Shown here: in pieces, positions 8,830-17,642 of the stretch
How the letters are laid out: every line of letters starts with the position of its first letter
Position numbering within the stretch: the first letter of the stretch is position 1
NCBI RefSeq assembly: GCF_002001125.1
Contig: NZ_MUNV01000007.1
Coordinates: 186,001-250,000, forward strand
Length of the DNA: 64,000 nt
Direction: 5' to 3'
DNA from: Rhodanobacter sp. B04
GTDB lineage: Bacteria > Pseudomonadota > Gammaproteobacteria > Xanthomonadales > Rhodanobacteraceae
The notes under the pieces: generated by a model
What the model was told of the DNA's origin: nothing
Databases searched by the model: none
Seen by the model: the letters and a program-made list of their open reading frames with translations, nothing else
Program-made: the position numbers and the translations under genes

Positions 8830-10134
8830 ATGAACACCTCACGAGCCCGCTGGGACGCCAGGGATCTGGTGCGTCGCCTCTGCCACGCGCTGATTGTTGC
8901 CAGACAAGTCGTGGATCAGCTTGCACCGGATGGCTACGCGGATTCCGAGCAGCCATCCAACAGCCTGCGCCCCGAAAAAGCCATCTCCGAAACCGCCCTG
9001 CTCCTGCTGGCGGCAGAATCGGCGGCGGGCCAATACCCGGAAGTCCACACCCATGTTGAAAGGGTGGCGCAGCGACTGATTCCGCATGCGCGCAGCGAGC
9101 GCATAAAGCTGGCTCTATGCATGGAGCCGGCGCTAGCACTGGACTATGCGCACGCGCACATCTGTCTCGCACGGCTGGGCTATCCGGACACGGACTTCGA
9201 CATCTTGCTGCAGCAGAGTGTGCAGGCACAGGCCGCCACCGGACGCGAGCGGCCACCGCACCGAATGCTCGAACAGTCCTGGAGCGCCGATCTGTGGTCC
9301 GGCCCTGGAACCACCTGTCGCAGATCCGCTGGCGCGCTAGCGAGGTGGTCGCAACTGAACCTGCCGATGGACCTGCTCAATGGCCATCGCGAGGACATTT
9401 ACGCGTTCACGCACGCGCTGATTTATTGCAGCCGATTCAATCTCCAGCCGCTGCGCCTGCCACGCCCGCGGCACCTGATACTGGCGGAGGCCGAAGGCGC
9501 GCTTGCCCGCTGTCTCGATGACCAGGACTACGATCTTGCCGGCGAGCTGCTGCTTGCATGGCCGCTGACCGGAAAATCCTGGAGCCCCGCCGCGACATTC
9601 GGCTTCCGTGTTCTCGCGCAGGTCGAGGATGCCGCAGGTTTCCTGCCGGCCCCGATTACCCGGCTTGACCGGCTCCATCGCCTGCAGGGTCGCGAACGCC
9701 AGAACTATCTGCTGGCAACCTCGTACCACACCGTTTATGTGATGGGACTGCTGTGTGCCGCCGCACTGCTGCCGGGGCGCGCGCCACCGATCCATATTTC
9801 AGCCACCGGCGCCGTGCGTGGCGCCTCGTCCCGGATCATGGCTCGGTTGGATGCCCATGGCGCCGCCGTGCATTGGCGCGACGAGTTCGACAAGATGGAG
9901 CACCCCCGGCAGGACGCCATCGCAGGCCTGCTGCTGGACATCGCCATGCACAGGGCCGTCAGGCAACGCGACTTTGCCGGCCTGCACACCCTGCTGCAGA
10001 TCGGCTACGCGTCCCATCTGGCCGACTCGCCGGTTGCCAGCCAGGTCGCGGAAATGCTGGGGCGTGTCGCGACCTGCCATCGCGTTCGTCCTGTGCAATC
10101 GGCGGCAACGGAGTCCGCGGCGCAGGCCTGTTGA
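8830..10134 (+). CDS. Unrecognised 434-aa helical protein
   Basis: Function unknown. The protein is mostly helical, without signal peptide or membrane anchor, so it is probably cytosolic. Blocks that look conserved: RPEKAISETALLLLAA (47-62), HARSERIKLALCMEPAL (86-102), TGRERPPHRMLEQSW (137-151), EDIYAFTHALIY (188-199), DYDLAGELLLAWP (233-245), TFGFRVLAQVEDAAGFLP (256-273) and YHTVYVMGLLCAAAL (299-313). Similar block patterns occur, as far as I recall, in uncharacterised proteins of actinomycetes, which would imply transfer between phyla. AAGGA five bases before ATG 8830 supports the start. It closes the block that begins with the regulator at 7460. The many conserved His, Glu and Arg residues would suit an enzyme, but no known catalytic motif is visible. 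Confidence 0.65.
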   Translation: MNTSRARWDARDLVRRLCHALIVARQVVDQLAPDGYADSEQPSNSLRPEKAISETALLLLAAESAAGQYPEVHTHVERVAQRLIPHARSERIKLALCMEPALALDYAHAHICLARLGYPDTDFDILLQQSVQAQAATGRERPPHRMLEQSWSADLWSGPGTTCRRSAGALARWSQLNLPMDLLNGHREDIYAFTHALIYCSRFNLQPLRLPRPRHLILAEAEGALARCLDDQDYDLAGELLLAWPLTGKSWSPAATFGFRVLAQVEDAAGFLPAPITRLDRLHRLQGRERQNYLLATSYHTVYVMGLLCAAALLPGRAPPIHISATGAVRGASSRIMARLDAHGAAVHWRDEFDKMEHPRQDAIAGLLLDIAMHRAVRQRDFAGLHTLLQIGYASHLADSPVASQVAEMLGRVATCHRVRPVQSAATESAAQAC

Positions 10135-10185
10135 AGAAGTGGAACATCCGCCCGGCAAGCCCTTGCAGGGCCTTCGACATCCGCG

Positions 10186-11109
10186 CTACCGGTTGCTCAC
10201 TCCATGCGGCACATGCCCCGTCGCCACATGCTTGCGTGCCGACTCCACGTTCGCCGGCGAATCGTCGAAAAAGATGTCGGCGCCGAACGCGTCGAGGAAC
10301 GGCCCCTTGTCGCGACCGCCGAGGAACAGCGCCTCGTCGATGCGCACGCCCCACTTGCGCAGAGTGAGGATCACACGCTTGTGCGCGGGCGCCGAGCGTG
10401 CCGTAACCAGCGCCGTACGGATCGGTGAATTCTCGGCCGGGAATGCAGCCTGCAGCCGATGCAGGGCGGTGAGGAAACCGCGGAACGGGCCGACCGACAA
10501 CGGCTCGGCGGCATGCTCGGTTTCGCTGCGATGGAAGGCTTCGAGGCCTTCCTCGCGCGACACGCGCTCGCCTTCGTCGCCGAAGATCACCGCATCGCCG
10601 TCGAAGGCGATACGCAATTGTTCGCTGGCGCGCGGCGGCGCGGTGCTGGGCAGGATGGTCGCCGCCGCCACGCCAGCTGCCAACGCACGGCCGACGTCCT
10701 CGGCATTGGCGGAGAGGAACAGGTCGGCCTTGAACGGCGCGATGTAATCGGAGGTCGGTGCCCCGCTGGTGAACGCGGCACGGCTGATCTCCAGCCCGTA
10801 GTGCTGGATCGCGTTGAAGATGCGCAGGCCGGTGTCGCCGGAATTGCGCGACAGCAGGATCACCTCGACCGGCGGCACATCGCCGGCCAGCTTGTTCAGG
10901 CCGAGCAGTTTCTGCACCAGCGGAAACGCCACGCCGGGTTTCAGTATTTCGTTCTCGTGATCGATCTGGAATGCACGGTAGGCATCGAGCCCATGGCGCT
11001 CGAACAACATGTGGCTGTCGCCGAGGTCGAACAACGCACGCGAGGAGATCGCGACGACCAGGCGATTGTCGGTGGGCGAGGCAGGATCGTGGACGATGGG
11101 GGAGGTCAT
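10186..11109 (-). CDS. 5'-nucleotidase (cytosolic 5'-nucleotidase I family)
   Basis: The 307-aa protein matches the 5-nucleotidase family related to eukaryotic NT5C1. Visible signatures: VVAISSRALFDLGDSH near the N-terminus (DxD-like nucleophile region of a HAD fold is replaced by SRALFDL in this family), VILLSRNSGDTGLRI, IAFDGDAVIFGDE near the middle, and the C-terminal ALFLGGRDKGPFLDAF and IFFDDSPAN. Expected reaction: dephosphorylation of nucleoside 5'-monophosphates in the cytosol. It is convergent with the 434-aa gene (51 bp between stops). No clear ribosome site is seen before ATG 11109. Between its start and nadK lies the heptamer repeat. Confidence 0.85.
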   Translation of the reverse strand: MTSPIVHDPASPTDNRLVVAISSRALFDLGDSHMLFERHGLDAYRAFQIDHENEILKPGVAFPLVQKLLGLNKLAGDVPPVEVILLSRNSGDTGLRIFNAIQHYGLEISRAAFTSGAPTSDYIAPFKADLFLSANAEDVGRALAAGVAAATILPSTAPPRASEQLRIAFDGDAVIFGDEGERVSREEGLEAFHRSETEHAAEPLSVGPFRGFLTALHRLQAAFPAENSPIRTALVTARSAPAHKRVILTLRKWGVRIDEALFLGGRDKGPFLDAFGADIFFDDSPANVESARKHVATGHVPHGVSNR

Positions 11110-11186
11110 GGCGTGAATCTAGCGCAAGGAGTGAGTGAATGCAGAGTGAGGTGTGAGAGAGACCCAGGTGCGCAGCCTGCCCTCCC

Positions 11187-11270
11187 TCACTCCTCACTCC
11201 TCACTCCTCACTCCTCACTCCTCACTCCTCACTCCTCACTCCTCACTCCTCACTCCTCACTCCTCACTTC
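11187..11270. repeat. Tandem heptamer minisatellite (TCACTCC)12
   Basis: Twelve head-to-tail 7-bp units fill 84 bp; eleven are perfect and the last has one change (TCACTTC). Read on the minus strand, the direction of the flanking genes, the unit is GGAGTGA. It lies between nadK and the 5'-nucleotidase gene. Shorter scattered copies of the same word are seen at 11129-11160 and 22196-22220. Such repeats can change copy number by slippage. Confidence 0.95.
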
Positions 11271-11281
11271 TCGCTGTCAGC

Positions 11282-12043
11282 TCATTCCGCCGCGAACTGC
11301 TCGTCGAGGATGCGCTGTTCGAGATTGTGCTCCGGATCGAACAGCAGGCGCACACCTTGGCCGCCGGATTGCCGGATCGCCACCGTGCGTACGTCGCGCA
11401 CCTCATGGAAATCGGCGGTGGCGCTGACCGGGCGCTTGCCCGGATCGAGCACACGCAGGATCACCTCGGTGCGGTGCGGCAGGATCGCGCCGCGCCAGCG
11501 GCGCGGGCGGAACGGGCTGATCGGGGTGAGCGCCAGCACGTTCGCGTCCAGCGGCAGGATCGGACCATGCGCGGACAGGTTGTAGGCCGTGGAGCCGGCC
11601 GGCGTGGCGACCATGATGCCGTCGCAGACCAGGTTCGCCAGCTTCACGGTGTCGTTGAGTTGCACCTCCAGATGCGCGGCCTGGTTGCTCTGGCGCAGCA
11701 GCGAGACCTCGTTGAAGGCCAGCGCCGTGTGTTCGTTGCCGCCCGCGTCGGTGACCTGCATCTGCAGCGGGAACAGCGAGGCAGTATGGGCACGCCCGAT
11801 CCGCTCCGGCAGCCCATCGAGCTTGTGCTTGTTCATCAGGAAGCCGACCCGGCCCAGCTTCATCCCGTAGACCGGCACTTCCAGCGCACGATGCGCGTGC
11901 AGGGTGCGCAGCATGAAGCCGTCGCCGCCGAGCGCCACGATCAGCTCGGCCTGTTCGGGTGCTACCTCGCCATAGCGATCCACCAGCTTGCGACGTGCCT
12001 GCTGGGCGACGCTGGTGTCACTGGCGACGAAGGCAAAGCGCAT
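11282..12043 (-). CDS. nadK: NAD kinase
   Basis: The protein (253 aa from ATG 12043) has the diagnostic GGDG motif near residue 40 in [13 protein letters not shown], the NE/D motif in [11 protein letters not shown] and the [14 protein letters not shown] segment that closes the active site. It phosphorylates NAD to NADP with ATP in the cytosol. A TTG at 12052 would add three residues (MPC); I prefer the ATG because it gives the standard MRFAFVAS start. No strong ribosome site is seen. It lies just downstream of the NAD-dependent glutamate dehydrogenase on the same strand, separated by a hairpin. Confidence 0.93.
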   Translation of the reverse strand: MRFAFVASDTSVAQQARRKLVDRYGEVAPEQAELIVALGGDGFMLRTLHAHRALEVPVYGMKLGRVGFLMNKHKLDGLPERIGRAHTASLFPLQMQVTDAGGNEHTALAFNEVSLLRQSNQAAHLEVQLNDTVKLANLVCDGIMVATPAGSTAYNLSAHGPILPLDANVLALTPISPFRPRRWRGAILPHRTEVILRVLDPGKRPVSATADFHEVRDVRTVAIRQSGGQGVRLLFDPEHNLEQRILDEQFAAE

Positions 12044-12083
12044 GCACGGCAACCAGGCGATGAGGTCAGCTGAGATTACACAG

Positions 12084-12123
12084 CATCAAGGCGCAAGACC
12101 ATGATTGATCCTGCGCCTTGATG
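12084..12123 (-). terminator. Inverted repeat between gdhB and nadK, possible terminator
   Basis: A perfect 12-bp dyad, CATCAAGGCGCA (12084-12095) and TGCGCCTTGATG (12112-12123), with a 16-nt loop. It lies 26 bp after the glutamate dehydrogenase stop and 41 bp before the nadK start. There is no T-run after it on the minus strand, so it may be a weak or Rho-assisted terminator or a processing site. Confidence 0.45.
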
Positions 12124-12148
12124 GCTCACTTCCTCAACCTACGCCGGC

Positions 12149-15100
12149 TCAGTTCACCGGCACCTGCGCCAGCTGGGCCAGCCGGCGTACCGCCACCGAG
12201 GCGATCGGGTAGTCGGCATTCTGGGTGAGGATTTCCGCCAGCATGCTGCGGGTGTACTGCAGCGTGGCATCGTCGCGCTGCAGCCATGCCTGCACCGGTG
12301 AAACGTCCTTGCGCTCGCCGGTCAGGCTCAGCACCTGCAGGGCCAGTGCGCGATGCTGGTGGTTGAGCTCATCCAGCAGCGAGCCGCGCGCCTGTGCGTG
12401 CCAGTGGCCTTCGACCGGCAGCGCCTCGATCTGGCTGCGCAGCCACTCCAGGTCGAGCGCCTCGCCCAGCTCGAAGAACACCGAGGCCACCTTCTCCACC
12501 GGCTGCCCGCTCTGTTGCGCCACTTCGGCCATGTCCAGCGCCGCACGCAATTCCGGCAGGCGGGCCAGCCGCAGGGACAGGTCGGCGGGCAGGTCGAGCC
12601 CTTCCCATTTCTCCTGGGTGCAGGAGAAGTCGCCCTTCCCGGTCGGCGTCAGCACCTCCGGCAATGCCTTGCGCAGGGCCGACACGCCCGCCTGATAACG
12701 CTCGACATTGGCGGCGATGTCCAGCGTGCCGCCCGGACGATTCAGCAGCCAGCGGGTCATGTGCCGCAGCAGCGACCAGATCTGCTTGATCGCGTCGATC
12801 TGGGTGTCCTCGGCCACCTTGCTGTCGAGTGCCTCGATCTGCGACCACAGCTCGCGCGCCTCGATGATCTCGCGTGCCGCGGTGTACGCCTTGGCGATCG
12901 CCGCCGGGCCCTGGCCGGTGTCTTCCTGCATGCGCATCATGAAGGTGGCGCCCATGCGGTTGATCGTCGAATTGGTCACCGCGGTGGCGATGATCTCGCG
13001 CTTCAGGCGATGGCGCTGCATGTGCTCGGCGTACTTTTCGTGCAGCGGCGCCGGGAAGTAGCGCACCAACTCCTTGGACAGGTACGGGTCTTCCGGTACG
13101 TCGGAATCCAGCAGCTGCTGGAACAGGCGCATCTTGTCGTACGACAGCAGCACCGACAGCTCCGGCCGGGTCAGGCCCAGGCCGCGGCTCTTGCGCTCGG
13201 TCAGCTCGGCCTCGGACGGCAGGTTCTCGACCTGGCGGTCCAGCGTGCCCTCGGCCTCCAGCGTGCGGATGAAGTGCGCCATCGAGCCGAGGCGGCTCAC
13301 CGACTGGTGCTCCATCAGGGTAATCGCCTGGTTCTGCCGGTAGTTGTCCCACAGCACCAGCTGGCCGACCTCGTCGGTCATCGCGGCCAGCTGGGTGTTG
13401 CGCGCCGACTCGGTGAGCTCGCCGCGCTGCACCGCATCGTTCAGCAGGATCTTGATGTTCACCTCGTGGTCGGAGGTGTCCACGCCGGCGGAGTTGTCGA
13501 TGAAGTCGGTGTTGAGCAGCACGCCGTGCTGGGCCGCCTCGATGCGGCCCTTCTGGGTCATGCCCAGGTTGCCGCCCTCGCCGACGATCTTGCAGCGCAG
13601 CTCGGCGCCGTTGACGCGCAGCGCGTTGTTGGCGCGATCGCCCACGTCGGCATGCGTTTCGGCGGAGGACTTCACGTAGGTGCCGATACCGCCGTTCCAC
13701 AGCAGGTCGACCGGTGCCTTGAGGATCGCGCTGAGCAGGTCGCTCGGCGCCAGTTGCGTCACCTCGGGCTTGAGGCCCAATACCGCGCGCACTTCGGGCG
13801 AAATCGGGATCGACTTCGCACTGCGCGGATAGATGCCGCCGCCGGCCGAGATCAGCGACTTGTCGTAGTCGTCCCAGCTCGAGCGCGGCAGCTTGAACAT
13901 GCGCTGGCGCTCGGCGAACGAACGCGCGGTATCCGGGTTCGGATCGAGGAACACGTGGCGGTGGTCGAACGCCGCCAGCAGGCGGGTGTGCTCGGACAAC
14001 AGCATGCCGTTGCCGAACACGTCGCCGGACATGTCGCCGATGCCGACGCAGGTGAAGTCCTGCGTCTGGCAATCGCGGTTGAGCGAGCGGAAGTGGCGCT
14101 TGACCGACTCCCACGCGCCCTTGGCGGTGATGCCCATGCCCTTGTGGTCGTAGCCGTTGGAGCCGCCGGAGGCGAACGCGTCGCCCAGCCAGAAGTCGTG
14201 TTCGATCGAGATCGCATTGGCGATGTCGGAGAACGTGGCGGTGCCCTTGTCGGCGGCCACCACCAGATAGGGATCGTCCGCGTCGTGGCGTACCACGTCG
14301 TGCGGGTTCACCACCTTGCCTTCGACCAGGTTGTCGGTGATGTCGAGCAGGCCGTTGATGAACAGGCGGTAGCAGGCGATGCCCTCCGCCAGTTGTGCAT
14401 CGCGGTCACCACCGACCGGCGGCTTCTTGACGAAGAAGCCGCCCTTGGAACCGACCGGCACGATCACCGTGTTCTTGACCATCTGCGCCTTGACCAGGCC
14501 CAGCACTTCGGTGCGGAAATCCTCGCGGCGGTCGGACCAGCGCAGGCCGCCGCGCGCCACCGCGCCGAAGCGCAGGTGAATGCCCTCGACGCGCGGGGCG
14601 CAGACCCAGATCTCGCGGTACGGCACCGGCTTGGGCAGCTCGGGCACCAGGTGCGAGTCGAGCTTGTAGCTGATGTAGTCGCGATAGGCGCCGTTCCATT
14701 GCTGGAAGAAGCTGGTGCGCAAGGTGGCGCGGATCATGGCGACGAAACTGCGCAGGATGCGGTCCTCGTCGAGGCTGGCGACGTTTTCCAGCAGCACGCC
14801 GATCGCGCTCTCGACGATCTGGATCTGCTCGTCGCGCGGCTTGGACAACGCGGCGCCGAGGCCATCGATCAGCCCAGGCTGCGCGCTCTGCACGTTGGCC
14901 GGGATCAACGCCTGCATCTCGGCCACCAGGGTCGCGCTGGCGGCCTTCAGCTCATCGGCGGAAAGCGATTCGCGACGCGGGTCGAACTTCGCCAGGAACA
15001 GCTCCACCAGCAGGCCGGCGATCGCCGGATAGCGGTTGAGGGTCTCCTCCATGTAGGACTGCGAGAACGTCGCGCCGGCCTGCTGCAGGTATTTGCAGTA

Positions 15101-17080
15101 GCCGCGCAGCATCGACACCTGGCGCCAGTTGAGCTTGGCGCCCAGCACCAGCCGGTTGAAGCCGTCGTTCTCGGCATTGCCGCGCCAGATCTGCTCGAAC
15201 GCATCCTCGAACAACGCACCGACCTGCTCGACGCCGAAAGTCAGCTTGCCCGCCGGCTGCACCTCGAAATCCTGGATCGACAGCGACCTGTTCTCGCCGG
15301 GGATCTCGTAGACATGCTCGGTGAGCACGCGCAGGCCGAGGTTCTCCAGCTGCGGCAATACTTCGGAAAGCGCGATGTCGCCGCCCGAGCGGTACACCTT
15401 GAAGCGCAGCGTCTCGGGCGCCTTCGGCGGGTGGTAGAACGACATCCGCAGGGCGTTGTCGCCGTTCAGCAGCGACAGCTGGTGCACGTCCTCGGCGGCG
15501 GCCGCCGGACTGACATCCTCGACATAACCGGCCGGCAGCGCACGGGCATAGCGGTTGGCCAGCACCACGCCCTCGTGGTCGCCGCGCGCACGCACCAGCG
15601 CATCGCGCACGTCGTCGTGCCAGTTGCGCACGATGGCGGCGACGCCCTGCTCCAGCGCGGCCAGGTCGTACGAAGGCTGATCGCCGATCTTCGGGCGCGC
15701 GACGATGGTCAGGCGTGCCAGCGCGGCCTCGCCCATCTGCACCGAGGAGTCGCTCTGCTCGGCATGCAGCGCCGTACCCAGCAGCGCCTCGATGCGCTCG
15801 CGCACCGCGGTGTTGAAGCGGTCGCGCGGCACGAACACCATGCAGCTGAAGAAACGGCCGTAGCGGTCACGCCGCACGAACAGTCGCGTGCGGACGCGCT
15901 GGCGCAGTTCGAGGATGCCCATCGCGGTGGCGAACAGCTCGTCCTCGCTGCTCTGCAGCAGCTCCTCGCGCGGCAGCGTCTCCAGGATGTGGCGCAGCGA
16001 CTTGCCGGAATACGAATCGCGCTTGAGCGCCGAGCGGGCCAGCACGGCCTCGACCTTGTGGCGCACCAGCGGCACGTCCTGTGGACGCACCATGTAGGCA
16101 TTGGAAGTGAACAGGCCGAGGAAGCGCTGCTCGGCCACCGCCCTGCCGTTCGGGCCGAATTTCAGCACGCCGATGTAATCCATGTAGCCGGCGCGGTGCA
16201 CGTGCGAGCGCGCATTGGTCTTGGTCAGGATGATCGCGTCGGTCGAACCGGACTGCGGCAGCTCGCTGGCCGCCAGGGTGCGCAGCGAGCGCGGCGCCAT
16301 CGAGCGGTCGGTCTTGCGCAGGATGCCCAGCCCGGACGACTCCACCGAGCGCAGCACGCGATCGCCGTCGGCCTCGGAGACCTCGTACTCGCGATAACCG
16401 AGGAAGGTGAAATTGTCGTCGGCGATCCAGCGCATGAATTCGCTGGCTTCCTGCACCGACGCAGCATCCAGTGGCAGCTGGCGCTGCGGCAGGTCGGCGG
16501 CGATCGCCAGCGCCTTGTCGCGCATCGCCGCCCAGTCGTTCACCGAGGCGCGCACGTCGTCCAGCGCGGTTTCGACCTGTGCCTTGAGCTGGGCGAGTTC
16601 CGCATCGTCGGCGACGCGGTCGATTTCGAAATGCATGACCGACTCGGGCACGCCGGCCTCGTCGCCGAGGCTCTGCAACTGGCCGGAAGCATCGCGCACC
16701 ACCTTCAACACCGGGTGGATCACCGCGTGGATCTGCAGCCTGTTCGACGCGATCATGCTCACCGTATCGATCAGGAACGGCATGTCGTCGGTCACGATCT
16801 GCAGCAGGCTGCGGCCGGCATGCGTGCCCACCGGATTGAGCACGCGCACCGAGGCGCGTCCGGCAGGACGCTGCTGCATGAATTCCAGCAGGCCGCCGAC
16901 CACGGCCGCCCACTGCGTCGGCGTGTGCAGATCCGTGTCGCTGCTGGCGATGCGCGCGAAGAACGCCTGGCAAAACACCTGGGCCTCGTTCAATCGCTGC
17001 GGCGACATGCCGCCTTTCTTCAGCTCATCAAGCACAACAGACGGAAGGGGAAGATCGTTCGCCGCGAGGGTCGCATTCAT
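12149..17080 (-). CDS. gdhB: NAD-specific glutamate dehydrogenase, large (180-kDa) class
   Basis: The 1643-aa protein has the length and domain plan of the giant bacterial NAD-GDH class. The N-terminal 700 residues are the regulatory ACT-like region of this class. The catalytic core begins near residue 800 with HLRFGAVARGGLRWSDR and contains the glutamate dehydrogenase signature VPVGSKGGFFVKK around residue 875, with the active-site lysine; GDMSGDVFGNGML and the NAD-binding region follow. Reaction: L-glutamate + NAD to 2-oxoglutarate + ammonium + NADH, a catabolic role in the cytosol. ATG 17080 gives the normal N-terminus, although no strong ribosome site is visible. The opposite strand is open for 1622 codons, which is a codon-bias shadow. 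Confidence 0.95.
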   Translation of the reverse strand: MNATLAANDLPLPSVVLDELKKGGMSPQRLNEAQVFCQAFFARIASSDTDLHTPTQWAAVVGGLLEFMQQRPAGRASVRVLNPVGTHAGRSLLQIVTDDMPFLIDTVSMIASNRLQIHAVIHPVLKVVRDASGQLQSLGDEAGVPESVMHFEIDRVADDAELAQLKAQVETALDDVRASVNDWAAMRDKALAIAADLPQRQLPLDAASVQEASEFMRWIADDNFTFLGYREYEVSEADGDRVLRSVESSGLGILRKTDRSMAPRSLRTLAASELPQSGSTDAIILTKTNARSHVHRAGYMDYIGVLKFGPNGRAVAEQRFLGLFTSNAYMVRPQDVPLVRHKVEAVLARSALKRDSYSGKSLRHILETLPREELLQSSEDELFATAMGILELRQRVRTRLFVRRDRYGRFFSCMVFVPRDRFNTAVRERIEALLGTALHAEQSDSSVQMGEAALARLTIVARPKIGDQPSYDLAALEQGVAAIVRNWHDDVRDALVRARGDHEGVVLANRYARALPAGYVEDVSPAAAAEDVHQLSLLNGDNALRMSFYHPPKAPETLRFKVYRSGGDIALSEVLPQLENLGLRVLTEHVYEIPGENRSLSIQDFEVQPAGKLTFGVEQVGALFEDAFEQIWRGNAENDGFNRLVLGAKLNWRQVSMLRGYCKYLQQAGATFSQSYMEETLNRYPAIAGLLVELFLAKFDPRRESLSADELKAASATLVAEMQALIPANVQSAQPGLIDGLGAALSKPRDEQIQIVESAIGVLLENVASLDEDRILRSFVAMIRATLRTSFFQQWNGAYRDYISYKLDSHLVPELPKPVPYREIWVCAPRVEGIHLRFGAVARGGLRWSDRREDFRTEVLGLVKAQMVKNTVIVPVGSKGGFFVKKPPVGGDRDAQLAEGIACYRLFINGLLDITDNLVEGKVVNPHDVVRHDADDPYLVVAADKGTATFSDIANAISIEHDFWLGDAFASGGSNGYDHKGMGITAKGAWESVKRHFRSLNRDCQTQDFTCVGIGDMSGDVFGNGMLLSEHTRLLAAFDHRHVFLDPNPDTARSFAERQRMFKLPRSSWDDYDKSLISAGGGIYPRSAKSIPISPEVRAVLGLKPEVTQLAPSDLLSAILKAPVDLLWNGGIGTYVKSSAETHADVGDRANNALRVNGAELRCKIVGEGGNLGMTQKGRIEAAQHGVLLNTDFIDNSAGVDTSDHEVNIKILLNDAVQRGELTESARNTQLAAMTDEVGQLVLWDNYRQNQAITLMEHQSVSRLGSMAHFIRTLEAEGTLDRQVENLPSEAELTERKSRGLGLTRPELSVLLSYDKMRLFQQLLDSDVPEDPYLSKELVRYFPAPLHEKYAEHMQRHRLKREIIATAVTNSTINRMGATFMMRMQEDTGQGPAAIAKAYTAAREIIEARELWSQIEALDSKVAEDTQIDAIKQIWSLLRHMTRWLLNRPGGTLDIAANVERYQAGVSALRKALPEVLTPTGKGDFSCTQEKWEGLDLPADLSLRLARLPELRAALDMAEVAQQSGQPVEKVASVFFELGEALDLEWLRSQIEALPVEGHWHAQARGSLLDELNHQHRALALQVLSLTGERKDVSPVQAWLQRDDATLQYTRSMLAEILTQNADYPIASVAVRRLAQLAQVPVN

Positions 17081-17642
17081 GGCATCTACTTGTCAGTGGA
17101 GACGAGGATAGGGAATGTGGGTAATAAAGCCTTGGAAGGATACCCCCCGCGTCAGGGCGAATCCACCCGCGGCGCCCCGATTCACACCATGCCCACGCGC
17201 ATGGCATCGGTGTCTCGATGAGCTCTTGCAATCATCGGGCGCCGGGCGCTTCAGGCACGCAACGTCTGAGCAGACTCAGCGTGCAAACCGCGACGCCGCA
17301 CTGCGCACCAGCCTTGCCGTTCGGCATGATGCCGGGCTAGACGCGGCAGCGACGTGACATGCAAGCGGCAACGCTGCTCGTTTGCTCAGATCGTCGCGAC
17401 CGTGTCAATGACTGGATTCGCGGCACGAATAAAATGTAAACTGATCGGTATAGTCTTGGTTCACGGCGACGCCGCAGCACTGCTGCGACACGATCATGGA
17501 CTTGAGGATGACCCGACCAGCCATGGCCAGGCCAACCAATGACACAAGACAGGCGGGTCGCGATGCAGTATCTGGTTGACGGATTTGCTGCGCGCACCAC
17601 GACGCCACCCATTCCCCCGATTACGCAAGTCCTGGAGCTCTC
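17081..17642. other. 562-bp divergent promoter region (gdhB / RND operon)
   Basis: No gene that I can support. It must contain the gdhB promoter (minus strand; AT-richer stretch near 17115-17160) and the RND operon promoter with a TetR-like dyad at 17437-17452. No tetR gene is present here, unlike in many RND operons where a divergent repressor gene occupies this place. Confidence 0.5.
17437..17452. promoter_or_regulatory. Candidate TetR-type operator over a -10 box
   Basis: TAAACTGATCGGTATA is a 12-of-16 dyad around the core ACTGATCGGT. It overlaps TATAGT (17449-17454), a good -10 candidate for the efflux operon about 190 bp upstream of its first ATG; the -35 match is weak. Operators of this kind are typical of TetR repressors of RND pumps. 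Assignment is by pattern only. Confidence 0.35.

Noticed and set aside
10159..10171. Hairpin GCCCT-TGC-AGGGC between the 434-aa gene and the nucleotidase gene
   Set aside because: Five base pairs with a 3-nt loop and no T-run; could occur by chance.
11187..11270. Heptamer array as a CRISPR array
   Set aside because: Units are 7 bp and contiguous; there are no spacers and no cas genes.
10459..12073. Plus-strand frames running through the heptamer array (LLTPHSS-type repeats)
   Set aside because: They are open because the heptamer has no stop in these frames; they overlap the real nucleotidase and nadK genes antisense and lack ribosome sites.
12353..17221. 1622-codon open frame on the plus strand opposite gdhB
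   Set aside because: Arg/His/Gln-rich translation with no domain; a GC3 shadow of the genuine glutamate dehydrogenase on the minus strand.
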